Below are positions 25,700 through 36,803 of a DNA stretch of 64,000 nucleotides, piece after piece (positions within the stretch are counted from its first letter, which is position 1; every line of letters starts with the position of its first letter). Origin of the DNA: Tenrec ecaudatus (Eukaryota; Chordata; Mammalia; Afrosoricida; Tenrecidae); the NCBI RefSeq assembly GCF_050624435.1, contig NC_134537.1, forward strand, positions 12,458,584 to 12,522,583, given 5' to 3'. The position numbers and the translations under genes were made by a program. The notes beneath the pieces were generated by a model. That model ran no database searches and was not told where the DNA came from. It saw only the letters and a program-made list of their open reading frames with translations.

Positions 25700-26036
25700 C
25701 ATTGGTGGGTCAGTGGTAGGATTCTCACCTTCCATGTAGAACTGAGTTTGATTCCTGGTCAAGGTACCTCAGGTGTAGTTACCACCCTCCGTCAGGGAGG
25801 CCTGCACGTTGCTATGTTGTTGAACAGATTCAGCAGAACTTCCCGAAAGCAACTAAGAAGAAAGGCCTGATGATCTACTTCTGAAAATCAGCTGATGAAA
25901 ACCCAATGGACAATCACCACGGTCCAATTGCCAGCAGATCCTGCAGACGGTACTGAGAGCCAAGCTGCGTCTTGGTCCCTTATCTATGGGGTGACCACCA
26001 ACTGGGGCTGGCTAAATGGCAGCTAACAACAACAAT
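25700..26036 (+). repeat. tRNA-Gly-derived SINE with BovB-like tail
   Basis: The 5' part copies tRNA-Gly: ATTGGTGGGTCAGTGGTAGG, ATTCTCACCTTCCATG, with an A-box-like TGGGTCAGTGG (25706-25716) and a B-box-like GAGTTTGATTCCTGG (25744-25758). The body carries AAGAAAGGCCTGATGATCTA and CTTCTGAAAATCAGC. The 3' tail AAATGGCAGCTAACAACAAC resembles the RTE/BovB end. It is a SINE, not a tRNA gene: the acceptor stem is not formed and an unrelated body follows. Confidence 0.85.
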
Positions 26037-26228
26037 GTGGTGTGATGCATACACAAACATATATGTGCGCACACACACATGCAGAGTGCTTGGGAAAGAA
26101 ATAAATAATAAACACAAAGGTTACAGATTAGAATACTTGGGAACTTCTTGCAACCTTTGGATGACCTTGAAAGTACAGTTGAGATTTATAAAAATAAAGA
26201 CAATCGCCAGTAGTTACATAATGTTAGC

Positions 26229-26345
26229 TACCTCCTTGCTGGGCATCATTCAAAATAGGTCCCATGTATTAACTCACTTGGTGTCCCCAGCGGTCCTCTG
26301 GGGCTGGTGGCACTGCCGTCAAAGATGGGGAGATGGAGGCACAGC
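26229..26345 (-). repeat. MIR SINE
   Basis: Antisense MIR: CCATGTATTAACTCACTTGG, followed by AGATGGGGAGATGGAGGCAC, the decayed ATTTTACAGATGAGGAAACTGAGGCAC signature. Confidence 0.55.
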
Positions 26346-26580
26346 AATGGCAGCAGGCGACAGCTGGCTGACGCCCTGCCGGTTGGTGAGGTGGTGGACC
26401 TAGGGCTGCCCCTGCTGCCTGGCCCAAAGGCCGTGCCCTAGCCAGCATGCTCTGTGGCCTTGCCTGCTGCACGGAGGCTCAGAAGAGACACTCACAGAGG
26501 TAAGGCAAGCAAGTGCACCCTTACACACAAGCACACACCCCACATTGCAGCCTGCAAAGAGCTTCCGAAGGAAGGGAGCC

Positions 26581-27101
26581 TGAGTTAATTAAAGGTTATT
26601 GTGCCAACCTGGCTGATAAACACATGCGGGGTTAATTGAAGGGCGGAGGGATAAATGGCTTGGTGAGCCTCGCCTTTCTAGTTCTTGGGTCTCTTGCTTT
26701 GTGATAGTCGGACCAGGGTGCAGCTGCCTTAGCCAGTTCCCTGCTTCAGCTGGCAAGGCTCACTTCCTGCAAGACAGCCCAGAGGAGAAGCACCATGGAT
26801 CTACCCCAATGCAGCCCTGGGTGCTGTAGCAGCCATGTGGAGACCCCTGCCAGCTCTGAGATGATTACACATTCACTGATTCTGCTTTCCTCCTGCAGTC
26901 AGCATCATTGCGTGTGTTTTGTGAGATGGAGGACGACTTTGTGGCTTGGTGTTGGGCATATGGATTAATGTTGGACTTGTGGGTTTGGGCAGCACTGGGT
27001 TGGGATGTTTCCTTGATGCGCACTTACCCTTTATATAAAACTCTCTCTTATACATATGAGTTTCTGTGGATTTGTTTCTCTAAAGCACCCAGACTAGCAC
27101 A
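26581..27101 (+). repeat. LTR related to family A, solo, with perfect 5-bp duplication
   Basis: Begins TGAGTTAATTAAAGGTTATT and ends CCAGACTAGCACA, flanked by GAGCC on both sides (26576-26580 and 27102-27106). The 3' half aligns with family A read in sense (GTGGAGACCCCTGCCAGCTC, CATATGGATTAATGTTGGAC, GAGTTTCTGTGGATTTGTTT), while the 5' half (GTGCCAACCTGGCTGATAAA) is different. A 521-bp ERVL-type LTR. Confidence 0.8.
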
Positions 27102-27106
27102 GAGCC

Positions 27107-28424
27107 TGACTCAATGTGGAAGGCTCTGTGTGGAGTTTGGTGCTTTGGGACTTAAGGACCCGGGGGGGCCGAGGGGCGTTTGCAGACTGAGACCCTCCCA
27201 CCCTGGAAGGTTTCCTGTAGCCAGTCCTGTCTTCTTCCTAAAGCTTCACCCTTCTTGCTCTCCCTTCCTCTAGGTCTTCTCTGCCCGCCCAGCCCAGGCC
27301 CATATGCACAGAAATGGGGTTCCTGGCCGTGGTTTCGGGACCTAGAGGAGAGAGGGCAGGCAGTGCTCCAAGCAGTGCCCTGGAGCTGGAGATAGGCAGG
27401 CGAGCAGAGAAGATAGGACCGGAGAGGAGACCAGGGGCGAGTCCAGTGATAAGCACCGGTTGTGCCAGCCTCAGGACAGCAGTCACTGTGGGAACAGGCC
27501 TGCCGGAGGAAGGACGGCCATCCGCCTGGCACTGTGCCAGAAAGGACAGTGAGAGGCCTGGTCCTGGCCACCCCCAGAGAAGCAGAGGCCACATGAGGCC
27601 GAGACAAGTTCTCTAAGCCAAGGGCTCGGCTGGTCGGGCATGACGCTTCTGGTGGGGCAGAAGTGGAGTGGAACCCCGTCATTGCCCCACCCTGCTGCAG
27701 GACCTGTCACAAGGCAGCCGTGGATCACACCTGCTTATCAGGGTTGGGGTGTGGAGAGGGTGTCAGGGATGGGAGATAGGGCCGGGACAGGGCTGTCTGC
27801 ACCACTGGCCCTGCCTCCCTCATTCACACCTCCTCAAAGGTCCCTCAGCCCACTCATCCCGGCAGCCTCCCTCTGTAAGCCACCCCTGTGGGCAGCCTTC
27901 TCCAAGCATTGCTGGGCCCTGGACAGGTAGCGAAGCCACCAAATGGGAGGGGACTCTGGACCCATCTGGCTCAGCTCCCCCACCCCCACTTTGCTGCTTT
28001 CTGAGAATCACACCACCAAATAGACCCCAGGGGCAGAGATCCAAGCCTGAGCCCACACCACATACCTCCGGGCTGGGGGACCTCTGAGGGCCTTTCCCGG
28101 AGCCAGCCATAGTGAAATGGGCTTGGGAATACATTGATCCCTGAGAAATCTCAGGCTACTCCAGTTTGGACTTCCTGCAGGGAGAGAGGGCACAAGCCCA
28201 CCGTGTGATCCTGGAACCCCCTTCCCTTCCCCAGGATCCTCACAGCTCAGAGCTCACTCTTTCATCTCGGCCCCACTCCTCCTGGGTCTGGTTGGCATTA
28301 AATGACAAAGGTCAAAGGCCCCCTTTGAAGGGTGGGTAGGGGGTGGGCCAGGAGGTGTTGGGGCACAGAATATATCACTGGGGGATGTGGGGTGCCTTTC
28401 ATGGGTGCTGGAGGTGGAGAACAG
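27107..28424. other. Intergenic GC-rich stretch, no element recognised
   Basis: Several overlapping frames on both strands (up to 176 residues) have no recognisable domain and reflect GC bias. Confidence 0.4.
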
Positions 28425-28790
28425 TATTGGTTTCCTAGGCCTTCCCCACAAGCTCATACGAAGGAAGATTCATTGTCTCGAAGTCCGAGAGGCCCAAAGT
28501 CCAGGTCAGCTGTGTTGCGTTCTTCTAAGGGCGAATCGGCCCCCTAGCTCTCACCTACTCCCCGGTGTCTCCTAGCAACGCTTTATGCTCCATGGCTTGC
28601 AGGTTGGCCTGGTCCGTCTCTGCCTCTGTCATCACAAGGCCTTCTTCCCTCTGTGAGTCTCTTGTACAAGGACCCCCACTCAGGACCCACCCTACTCCAT
28701 TGTGAGCTCCTGTTCACCAACTGGTAACATCTTCAAAGGCTCTATTTCCAAACAGGGCCACATACACAGGTACCAGAAGTCAGGCCTGCG
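28425..28790 (-). repeat. Ancient MaLR/ERVL LTR fragment
   Basis: Antisense text TTGGTTTCCTAGGCCTTCC, TCTGCCTCTGTCATCACAAG, GCCTTCTTCCCTCTGTGAGT, GTACAAGGACCCCCACTCAG, TTTCCAAACAGGGCCACATA, CACAGGTACCAGAAGTCAGG resembles a mammal-wide LTR. Confidence 0.55.
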
Positions 28791-29465
28791 AGCCGAGCTT
28801 TTCAACGACATAGTTCGGTTCACCACACTGGCCCTGCCTGGTGGCTGGAGAAGGAGTCAGTTGGTTTGGCAGCAGGTAGGGGGCCAAGGCTCCTTGCTAT
28901 GAAACCCCGCTTCTCCAGCAGTGATGGAGGAGTGTGCAGGTCTTGGAAGTGGAGGGGGGCCCCGACAGCAGGTCTTGGGGCACATTTCATCTTTTGATTG
29001 TGGAGGAACTGAGGCCGAGGGGAGGAGAGAACACACGGAAATAACTCCAGGATCCCTACGCTCTGGTTGGGGGTAGGGAGAGGGCGGGGTTTCACACCTG
29101 CACACAGCTGGAAGACCTACTTTTAGCTTCAATCCCGGCAGGGGACAAACACACAGACGGCCTGGCTCAGCACACTCCTGCAATCTCCTAGCGCCCATCT
29201 TCCTAGGGTGGCTGCCACGGTTCCTTCCTTTTAGAGACCTGACCCTTCAAGGCTAGGAGGGTGCGTGGAGGGGTGGGGGGAGACGAATCCAGCTCCACCC
29301 AGCCTCCGGGGGTCTTCCCCCAGCCTTGGACCCACAGCCCCAACCCGCGCCAAAAACAGGCCTGCGCAGTGCTGAGAGGGTCCCTTGAAGTTTCTTTTTG
29401 TTCGTGAAATGTAATGAACATTGAATGGGGAACCCGATCAGAGTCCTTCGTGGATGCCTTACTGA
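28791..29465. other. Intergenic, no element recognised
   Basis: No gene or repeat identified. Confidence 0.4.
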
Positions 29466-29668
29466 AAGAGACCCTGGTGATGTAGTGGATTACCCTTTGG
29501 GCTAAGAGCTGAAAGGTCCACAGTTCAAAACCACCAGCCATCCCAAGGGAGCTTTCCACTCCCACCAAGAGCTACAATCTCAGAAGCTCACAAGAGCAGT
29601 TCTACCCTGTCCTATAGTATCTCTGTGAGTCAGCATCGACCGTCAATAGGAGTGGGTTGGTTTTTTGC
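29466..29668 (+). repeat. AfroSINE, full length
   Basis: CCCTGGTGATGTAGTGGATT, TGGGCTAAGAGCTG, CAGTTCAAAACCACCAGCCA, GCTACAATCTCAGAAGC, GCAGTTCTACCCTGTCCTAT, GTGAGTCAGCATCGACCGTC, then the T-rich GGTTGGTTTTTT end. Confidence 0.92.
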
Positions 29669-29730
29669 TTGGTTGGTTGGCTTACTTGCTTGCTTGTTGA
29701 ATCACTTCAAAGCTTTTCTTGAGCACCTCC

Positions 29731-30075
29731 TGTGTTAGTCTGGGTAGGCTAGAGAAACAAATTCGTGAACACTCATGTGTTTAAGAAAGAGCTTTATATA
29801 CAAGAGCAATTGAATATTGAGAAAACATCCCAACCCAGTCCAGATCAAGTCCTTAAGTCATTAAATTCAATATTAGCCCATATGTCTGATACCAATCTAT
29901 AAAGCCCTCTTCAGACTCACAAAGCACATGCAATGATACTGAATGCAGGAAGATAACAGGCCAGGGGGTGGGAAGTCTTGTGGATCCAGTGGTGTTGTAA
30001 GCACAGGCAGAGGTCTCCATGTATCTTCTCCAGCTCCAAGGCTCTGGCTGCAATCAGCCTGTTTCCTTGTAGCTT
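29731..30075 (-). repeat. LTR family A, truncated copy 3
   Basis: Left edge TGTGTTAGTCTGGGTAGGCT as in copies 1 and 2, then GCCCATATGTCTGATACCAA and GTGGATCCAGTGGTGTTGTA. The alignment stops where a CA-rich tract begins. Confidence 0.8.
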
Positions 30076-30425
30076 GTGAACTGCACACTTACACTCATGC
30101 AGATGCACACACAAACACAGCTCACACACACACACACTCACATACACACACATACACTCTGCATCTCCCACTGGTACATGTGGAATTGACTATATGTCTG
30201 TGTGCGGATTGTCCCTAAATCACACATATACATACACACACGGACACACATACATTCACATGCATAGACATATACACACTCACATACATGCATACTCATA
30301 TACAGCCATACACACATATACACACAGTCACATACACAGTCACACATACATACATATGCAGACATACGCACGCACAGAGACACACATATACATCACACAC
30401 ACACACACTCTCTCACACACTCAAT
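30076..30425. repeat. CA-rich compound microsatellite
   Basis: About 350 bp of CACACA/CATACA-type repeats, imperfect. Frames reading long His/Thr/Tyr or Cys/Val strings here are repeat translation. Confidence 0.9.
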
Positions 30426-31671
30426 TCAGCACTACTCTTGCCAAGTCCAGAACGTTTTGCCTGGATGCAGTGCCACACCTTGAAGGCAGGCACAGCCATG
30501 GTGGGGTCTGAGAGCCGGGGGCGAGGGGGCTCCTGGCATAAGAAGAGGCCCGAGTCGGCAGACCCTCCTAGCGCTGAAGGTGGATCAGGTTAAAGCAGGT
30601 GCTGACCAGCTCGGTGGGGCACGGCAGTTAAGACCAGTCATTGATGGGGAGAAGTGACAAGGGTTAGTTTCTGTTAAGGCGCAGTTTAATTTTATAAAAC
30701 TTATTCAAGAAATTGGGTGGCTGGGGCCCAAGGAGACGGGAGGAAGGTCTCCCTTACAACTCAAAGATCTCTTCTCTGCAGTGGGAGCCGGTCCAAGGCT
30801 GTGGAGGGGTGGGTACAGCCAGAGGACTAGTTGGCCCTCAGAATAACCGGGGCTTTTGTAAATGAGAGATGGCAGCTTCACATCAGATCTGCTGAGTCAA
30901 AATCGCCCAGGGTGCGGTCAGAGGGCATCTGGAGTGTTTTGGAGCCAATTGTCCTAGATTTAAAGAGACCAGAAAAAAATAACCAAATGCCATAGACGAG
31001 CCTGGGCTGGAAGCTGGAGTTTAGAAGGTTAGCAAAGGCTCAGGGAGGGTGAGGATGGGGGGCGGGGAACACCGTGGACGTTTTAGATGATACTGACCCC
31101 TGGACAATTTTCTTGGATGTGAGGAGTGATTTGCAAATATAAAGGAACGTCCTTATTCTCAGACGATGCCGGCTGAAGTATTAAGGAGGAAATGCCACAT
31201 GTACCACAAATAGTGTTTTGACAGAACAATAGCTTTTAGGCAGTTGGGGCTGGGGGGCGCGGTGGGGGTAGAGGGAAGCGAATGAGGCAAGATACTGGTG
31301 GAGGGGACGTTCCTGAAACGTCTGCAAACTTGCCGGCTGGGGTACGTACGATGCAGCAGGCCAGGTGATGCAACCTGAGCCCCGCTGGGCGAGGCCACCT
31401 CTGCCCGCGGCTCCGTGCATCCTGGCAGCCTGGAGCTTCCAGCGAGTCTAGGTTCTCTGCGGAGACCCGAGCTGGAAGAAGTTGTGAACAGATGTCGCCT
31501 TAGGCCACAGTGACCCCTAGAGGTGATGGGCGCCATCGACTCAGCAGAAGCCCACCCACCACAGCTCCCTCCCTCGGAATTTACCCGAGGGACCCCTCTG
31601 CGGTCTGAGCTGTAATAGTAAAATATAAGAACCTTGGCCGGGACATTCTAGTCTAGAAATAGAGCAAACCA
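30426..31671. other. Intergenic single-copy stretch with conserved-looking islands
   Basis: No gene recognised. AT-richer islands at about 30880-31000 and 31090-31240 look constrained (see findings). Confidence 0.4.
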
Positions 31672-31835
31672 GCTGAACTTGAAACTCACAAGTCATAGTG
31701 AACCTGCGGGGACAAAGGACGATTGCCCCTGCCTGTTGGGTTTCTGAGACTCATTGTTCTCCCTCAGAGCAGCCAGTGGGTTCAAACTGCCGACCCTGTG
31801 GTTAGCAGCGCAACTCATAACCTCAGGGGCTCCTT
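31672..31835 (-). repeat. AfroSINE
   Basis: CAAGTCATAGTGAACCTGCG, GGACAAAGGACGATTGCCCC, GTTCAAACTGCCGACCCTGT, GGTTAGCAGCGC. Confidence 0.75.
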
Positions 31836-33840
31836 ACAAAACCGACGGTGTGTGTAAAAAACTAATGAATCGGTGGAAGCTCCATCCTTCCGCAGATATG
31901 TGGCAAACTGTCCCATCGTCCTGTAATAAGCATCACTGTGGACCAGTTTGCAGTGTGCATCGCCCAGCAGGTCTCCACTGGCCCCACGGACTAGAAAAGT
32001 GGAGCGGTGCGAGGGTTTCAAGGACTCAAAACAGCGTCGGAACTGACGTCAAGACTCAGGATGAAGTCCTTGTCGGGGCTCTGACTGCAGGCCTAGCCTT
32101 CCACTGACCAAATGCTTATAGCTTTTCAGCAAGGGCCCGGCCCTGATCAGCTGCACAGAAAGAAGGAGAATGAAGAGGAACCAGGAAGATGGACGGCTGC
32201 TGAGAGCGAGCTACTGTCCAGGAGGGGGAAGCGCTGTGAGGGAAGGAAAGGGGAAGTGAGCGCAGCAGCACAGCAAGCAGATCCCAGGGAATGGAAATGG
32301 GTTGAGGGATAGGCTTGGATGCTTGAGATTCACGAGTTGCCTTAGGGACACCAAGGTACTTACAAGGATGAGGCCAGAGAACCCAAGAGGACAAGTCAAC
32401 TCAGATTGCTTGGAGGATTCCAATTCAGGCTGGCATGGGTTCATTTCAAACAAAGCGTGTTTCAACATGTCTCTGTGGCCAGTGGATGGGCAGCAGGCAA
32501 GTCCCCACCTTCATACGCTCCTCTGAGTCTCTTTAGGGTGCTGGGGCGCAGTGAGTGACTCCAACTGGCTCTTCTAGCCATCGTCTTTGGAACTCCACCA
32601 TGATGGGGTGGGACCATGCAAATAGGATGTCAGTTTTACCATCACACTGGGTTTAAAAAGAGCCACCTCAGGAGCAAGAATGGAGGGATCTCACTACCCT
32701 CAAGAAAGAGCCAGGTGTGAGTGTTGTGCGGTGAGCCTCCTCCATCCAGCTGAAGGGCAGGAGGAGATAGAGCCAAGAGCCAGAGCATATGACAGTGTGA
32801 GACAGTTGAGTGCCTCTGGGCTTGCTTGCTGAATGAGGGGCCTAGGTTTGCTGACACACACAACTAGAACTGAGAGCCTTTGGGCTGATGCTTAAGACAG
32901 AGTGGAGTATTCTATGGGTGCTTGGCAGCAGCACCGAAGCAAGCTGTCTTAATGGAAGAACTGTATCCTTGAGCATTTCTGATCCTGAATTAAATAACCT
33001 GTTAGCCTCCCTACAAAGCCCATGACTACTATATTGTCTGGGTAACGTGTGGTCATTGCAATGAATCACCAAACTCCGCAGAGAAGGAAAGCACCATGGG
33101 TGGGGTGGAGGGGTGGGGTTTGACTCATGTCCGAACCGTTCAAGACGGCTGGAGAGTAGAATGCTACCGGATCTGACTTCCACCTTACCGGAATCAGCCT
33201 TGGGCTGATGTTCAGTTTGATAAAGGGTCATTGTAAGTCCGAATCAACTTGATGGCAGTAGGTGACTAGGTCCCCCTTGTGAAGTCACAGGTCAGCTCCC
33301 CCTGGCCCCCACCCTGCCTGCAGTTGCCCTTCAAAACGAGGTCCAATCAAAACAGTGGTTCAAAGGGGATCGGTGGGGCCAGGTCATTCCAAGGCACAAA
33401 GGTCAGCTCAGGTTATGATAGCGACTACTAAATTTAGGGGGTTCCAAGTGAGTAATCTAGATTTTTTTAAGGACATGGGATAATCATGGTGGTGTATAAA
33501 ATTTTTAAAAAATTGAAATTGCATTGGTGAGCAAAAAGAACAGGAAAATTGAAACTGAAGCTCCCCCCTGCCCCCCCACCTCCTCATCATGACAATGCAC
33601 CTCTTCAGAAAACCGTGCCCCAATTAAGTCCTGGGCATGTCTTTTTTGTGTGTGGGGGGAGGGGTGTCAGTCCTGGGCATGTATTTTTTTTGGGGGGGTC
33701 AATCCTGGGCATGTCTTTTTGTGTGTGGGGAAGAGGAGTGTCACAGAATTCAAAGAACATTGGAAAGGAATGTGATTTGAGTCCCTGAGGCGGCCTCGAC
33801 TGCCATTTGGACGTGGTGTCAATATCATCTCTAAAGTCTG
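31836..33840. other. Intergenic, mostly unrecognised
   Basis: Only a 3' AfroSINE scrap (33228-33264, GTCCGAATCAACTTGATGGC) was recognised. At 33630-33730 there are three imperfect copies of a CCTGGGCATGT...TTTT unit. Confidence 0.4.
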
Positions 33841-35945
33841 AGGAGCTGGCCCCAATCCCAACTATGTGGACAGCTGCCCCTTCCCCCAGAAGAATTTATT
33901 TCAGAGGACAGCACTGAAGCTGCAGGCTCAGGAAGAGAGACATGTTTGATCAGAACACACGGGAGCAAATGAAGCAAGAAGAAGAGAGAGTGGAGCACAC
34001 CCTGGCCCACCAAGCCTTGAAGATGATATTCCTGCTCAGAGTAGCCAATCCACAGAGAAGACCATATGGCTGGCCCCACTATGAGACACAACATCCCTCA
34101 CTGACCCATAGCCCTACAGGGGACAACACTGGAGACACTGGGAATTCCGCCCGATCTGATCCTACCACACGGAGGCAAAACACTAAGGGCGTGCAACAGA
34201 ACAACAAGGAAAACAGCAACGAAGTTCCCAGGAAATACCAAAAATAGACTTTGGGACCAGGTCTTGGCACCCCATCAGACTCAACCAGAAAATACTCCTA
34301 AAGGCCAACAAACAGTCCTTGAACTAACTCTAAGCTTTTCTTTTTTGTTGTTATTGTGTTGTATTTTGTTGTGTTTTTTTGGGGGGGGGTCATTGGCTTT
34401 TTGTTGTTACTATTTTGTTTTCTTTTGTTGCTTGGTTTTGCTCTGTCTTGTTTTTGTGTATGTTGTTATCTCCGCAGGCCTGTCTAAATAAGATAGGCTG
34501 GATGAACAATCTGGAGGAGAAAACAACAGGACCGACAGTTCCGGGGGGACATGGGATAGGGAAAGGTGGGGGGAAAGGAAGTGGTGTTAACAAACCCAGG
34601 GACAAGGGAACAAGTAATCCAAATTGGTGGTGGGGTGGGTATAGGAGGCCTGGTAGGGCATCATGACCAAGGGTAATGTAACCAAGAGGAATTGCTGAAA
34701 CCCAAGTGAAGGCTGAACATGATAGTGGGACAAGAGGAAAGTAAAAGGAAATAGAGGAAAGAACTAGGAGGCAAAAGGCATTTATAGAGGTCTAAATAAA
34801 GACATGTACATATTTAAATATATTTTTATATGAGGATGTGGAAATGGATCTATGTGCATATATGTATAAATTTAGTATTAAGGTAGCACATGGACATTGG
34901 GCCTCCACCCAAGTACTTCCTCAATGCAAGAACACTTGGTTATATTAAACTGGCATTCCGTGATGCTCACCTTCCCGACACAATTGTTGAAGACAAAGCG
35001 AGTGCATAAGCAAATGTGGTGAAGAAAGCTGATGGTGCCAAAGTGATCAGTTATAAGGCATCAAAGAACAAAAAAATCATATCATTGTGTGCTCACCTCC
35101 CCGATATGATCGCTGAAGACAAATGGGTGCATAAGAAAATGTGGCGAAGAAAACTGACGGTGCCCGGCTATCAAAAGATATAGTGTATGGGGTCTTAAAG
35201 GCTGGAAGATAAACAAGCGGCCATCTAGCTGAGAAGCAACAAAGCCCACATGGAAGAAGCACACCAGCCTGTGCAATCACAAGGTGTCGAATGGATCAGG
35301 TATCAGGCATCAAAGAACAAAAAATTATATCATTGTGAATGAGAGGGAGTACGGACTGGGGACCCAACACCCATCTGTAGGCAACTGGGCATCCCCTTAC
35401 GGAAGGGTCGCAGGATGTAGTGTAGCAACAATGAAACATACAACTTTCCTCTAGTTCCTAAATGCTTCCTCCCTCCGCACTATCATGATCCCAATTCTAC
35501 CTTACAAATCCGGCTAGACCAGAGAATGTACACTGGTACAGATAGGAACTGGAAACACAGGGAATCCAGGATAGATGATCCCTTCTGGACCACTGGTGAG
35601 AGTGGCGATACTGGGAGGGTAGAGGAAGGGTGGGATAGAGAGGGGGAACTGATTATAAGGACCTACATATAACCTCCTCCCTGGGGGACGGACAACAGAA
35701 AAGTGGGTGAAGGGAGACATCGGACATTATAAGATATGACAAACTAATTATTTATAAATTATCAAGGGTTCATGAGGGAGGGGTCGCGGGGGAAGAGGAA
35801 TAAAAATGAGCTGATTCCAGGGGCTTACATGGTGAGCAAATGTTTTGAGAATGATGAGGGTAATAAATATACTTTATACAATTGATGTATATATGGATTA
35901 TGATAAGATGCATGAGCCCCCAATAAAATGATTTTAAAAAAAGAA
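33841..35945 (+). repeat. Longest copy of the AATAAAATGATTT-tailed LINE family
   Basis: About 2.1 kb. The 5' limit is approximate. It has a T/G-rich section (34335-34460), a segment duplicated in direct orientation (34974-35035 and 35089-35165), AGATATAGTGTATGGGGTCT, TGTAGGCAACTGGGCATCCC, CAACTTTCCTCTAGTTCCTA, AATTATCAAGGGTTCATGAG, and the end GATTATGATAAGATGCATGA then CCCCCAATAAAATGATTTT with an A-rich tail. No long reading frame, so this looks like LINE 3' UTR. I cannot assign it to a named family with certainty; L1-type is most likely. Confidence 0.7.
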
Positions 35946-36588
35946 ATATCATCTCTAGATGTAGGTAGACCTGGATAGGTTGAAAAACAATTCTCTTCAC
36001 GTGTTGTTGTTTTTATTAAAAGTCTTGATGATTTTTCATAAGGAAAAGCAATGCACTTGAACTATGGTCTTGGTTAAGAGTGTTGAAGGTACCATGGACC
36101 GGGGAGGAAAGAACCAAATGGATCTGTCTTGGGAGTACAGGAAGAATGCTTGGAGGCGAGGATGGTGGGACTTGGTCGCACATGGTTTGGGGCAAGTTGG
36201 CAGGAAAGATCAATCCCTGGAGAAGGATGCCAGGCTTGGTACAGAGGAGGGGCAGCCACGGAGGCTTCAACTATGGGTTCTAACACACTGGGAAGGCTCC
36301 AGACCAGGCAGTGTTTTATGCAGGGCCGCTATCAACAGCCCTAACCTGGTCTTGTGGAACTACTGGCCTGACTTATAGCCTGGCGCCGGTGAAACCGTTC
36401 CAGAGCCCAGGCTCTGAGTGAGAATCCGCTGGACTCGGAGGTGCTGACCGAAGGATGACCTGCCCAGGTTTGAAGAAGAGGTGTTTCTCTGACGAGGGGC
36501 ACAGAACGGATGCCAGGGGTCTTGCTTCCTCTGAGCTCAGAAGTCAGCGGCCACACCGAGGAAGCCAGAAGTGATCTGAGCCAGAGAA
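35946..36588. other. Intergenic, no element recognised
   Basis: No gene or repeat identified. Confidence 0.35.
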
Positions 36589-36596
36589 GTCTAAGC

Positions 36597-36795
36597 CAGT
36601 GGTTCTCAACCTTCCTGCCACGACCCTTTAACACTGTTCAAGTTGTGGTGACCGCCCCCCAACCATAACATCATTTTCATTGCTACTTCATCACTGTCAT
36701 TCTGCTACTGTGACGAATCGTCATGCGTCTGAACTGCAGGATGTAGTAGGCGATCCCTGTGAAAGGGTTGTTCGCCCAGAGGTTGAGATCCGCTG
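36597..36795 (+). mobile_element. SPIN-type miniature hAT transposon, copy 1
   Basis: 199 bp with terminal inverted repeats CAGTGGTTCTCAACCTTCC at the left and GGTTGAGATCCGCTG at the right. The internal CATTTTCATTGCTACTTCAT, TCTGCTACTGTGACGAATCG and GGCGATCCCTGTGAAAGGGT text is characteristic of SPIN. It is flanked by a perfect 8-bp duplication GTCTAAGC (36589-36596 and 36796-36803). Non-autonomous; no transposase. Confidence 0.95.
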
Positions 36796-36803
36796 GTCTA
36801 AGC

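Noticed and set aside
25700..25775. tRNA-Gly gene
   Set aside because: The acceptor and anticodon stems are broken and the sequence continues into a SINE body and tail.
30076..30425. Protein-coding frames rich in His/Thr/Tyr and Cys/Val
   Set aside because: Translations of a CA-rich microsatellite in different frames.
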